Below, piece after piece: positions 36,317-37,303 of a DNA stretch of 37,303 nt. The stretch comes from Candidatus Acetocimmeria pyornia (GTDB lineage: Bacteria; Bacillota; Sulfobacillia; UBA3575). Numbering within the stretch: the stretch's first letter is position 1; each line of letters opens with the position of its first letter. A model generated the notes under the pieces. It worked only from the letters and a program-made list of their open reading frames with translations, did not search any database and was not told where the DNA came from. The stretch covers positions 1-37,303 of the forward strand of contig SESX01000005.1 of assembly GCA_004367365.1 (NCBI GenBank), written 5' to 3'. The position numbers and the translations under genes were made by a program.

Positions 36317-37303
36317 TTGAAGGATACCCCCATGATGCGTCAGTACCGCGAGATCAAGCGCCAGTACGAAGATGCAATTCTCTTCTTCCGGCTTGGGGAT
36401 TTCTACGAAATGTTCTTTGACGACGCCAAGATCGCGGCCCAGGAACTGGATATTGTCTTGACTTCCCGGGAAGCAGGAAAGGGCAAGAAGGTTCCGATGG
36501 CCGGGGTTCCGTACCACGCAGCAGAATCCTACATTTCCAAGCTTATCCGCAGGGGCTACAAGATCGCCATCTGTGAACAGGTCGAGGACCCAGAGACCGC
36601 GAAAGGCCTTGTACGGCGCGAAGTAGTCCGGGTTATCACCCCAGGGACCGTGATGGAAAACGAGCTCCTGGAGGACAAGAGCAACAACTTCCTGGTCGCT
36701 CTGGCCCGGGAAGGTGACCGGGTGGGGCTGGCCGTGGTCGATTACTCCACTGGCGAGTTCATGGTCACGGAGTTTTCCCCACCGAATGTGGAAAACAAGA
36801 CCCGGGATGAAATCGGCCGCCTCTCCCCGGCGGAATGCCTGGTGGGACCAGGCGTCGCCGGTGACCGGCAGTTTACAGCGAACCTGGAGAAGTACGGTAT
36901 TTCCGTCACCGTGGGGCATGAATGGGATTTTTCCTACCCTGCCGCCTATGACAAACTGACTGCCCACTTCAAGACCTCTTCCCTAAGGGGGTTTGGTTGT
37001 GAGGACAAACCGGCGGCAGCAAAAGCGGCCGGAGGCTTGCTGGCTTACCTGGAGGAAACCCAGAAAAGCAACCTGGGCCATATCACCAGCTTGAAAACTT
37101 ATTCAACCGAAGAGTACATGACACTGGACGGGGCGACCAGGAGGAACCTGGAGCTCGTAGCCAGGCTTCAGGATTCCTCGCGTCAGGGGAGCCTCCTTTG
37201 GGTCCTGGACAGAACCGTCACTGCCATGGGGGGACGGATGCTGCGGGCGTGGGTGGAAATGCCCCTTTTGGACCTTGAAAAGGTTGAGAGACGCCTGGAA
37301 GCG
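36317..37303 (+). CDS. mutS: DNA mismatch repair protein MutS, 5' part (truncated by window end)
   Basis: TTG start after GGGGAGGA; MKDTPMMRQYREIKRQYEDAILFFRLGDFYEMFFDDAKIAAQELDIVLTSREAGKGKKVPMAGVPYHAAESYISKLI; open to the end of the window, so absent from the ORF track. Confidence 0.96.
   Translation, partial: MKDTPMMRQYREIKRQYEDAILFFRLGDFYEMFFDDAKIAAQELDIVLTSREAGKGKKVPMAGVPYHAAESYISKLIRRGYKIAICEQVEDPETAKGLVRREVVRVITPGTVMENELLEDKSNNFLVALAREGDRVGLAVVDYSTGEFMVTEFSPPNVENKTRDEIGRLSPAECLVGPGVAGDRQFTANLEKYGISVTVGHEWDFSYPAAYDKLTAHFKTSSLRGFGCEDKPAAAKAAGGLLAYLEETQKSNLGHITSLKTYSTEEYMTLDGATRRNLELVARLQDSSRQGSLLWVLDRTVTAMGGRMLRAWVEMPLLDLEKVERRLEA

Noticed and set aside
36173-36967. 264-aa minus ORF
   Set aside because: Antisense of mutS, which runs open to the window end and is therefore missing from the track.
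1-37303. CRISPR arrays, tRNA or rRNA genes, prophage genes, toxin-antitoxin or defence islands
   Set aside because: No regularly spaced repeats, tRNA-like cloverleaf/T-loop signatures or relevant protein motifs were found on reading; a tRNAscan/DefenseFinder run would be needed for certainty.

Overview
This window looks like a chromosomal segment from a spore-forming, GC-moderate Firmicute, probably Peptococcaceae/Moorella-like (inferred from gene content only). Its backbone is housekeeping: bshA, rimO, cinA, thpR, recA, recX, rny, ymdB, spoVS, an M19 dipeptidase, pduL, a LiaS/NarL-type two-component pair, miaB, CotF-like coat genes and the 5' part of mutS. A lower-GC accessory patch at about 6.0-8.8 kb holds an IS transposase remnant, a frameshifted crotonase fragment and a Cys-rich DUF11-like protein. 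The strongest hidden feature is a HesB/IscA-like selenoprotein on the minus strand (30236-30535). An in-frame UGA sits at the conserved Cys position, so ORF callers miss it. The gene has its own SD, a TTGACT-N17-TATGAT promoter, an ATACC-N6-GGTAT operator-like palindrome over the -10, and a terminator. Other points of interest: a candidate 6S-like rod-shaped ncRNA between recX and rny with its own promoter and terminator; a catalytically degenerate serine recombinase; an FtsH-like AAA protease overlapping a separate membrane-anchored extracytoplasmic partner; an FtsA-like ATPase with a C-terminal array of VNGxP...DGD repeats; and a 140-nt structured element with a 14-bp long-range stem upstream of that gene. 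Everything was read by eye. No homology search or folding program was run.
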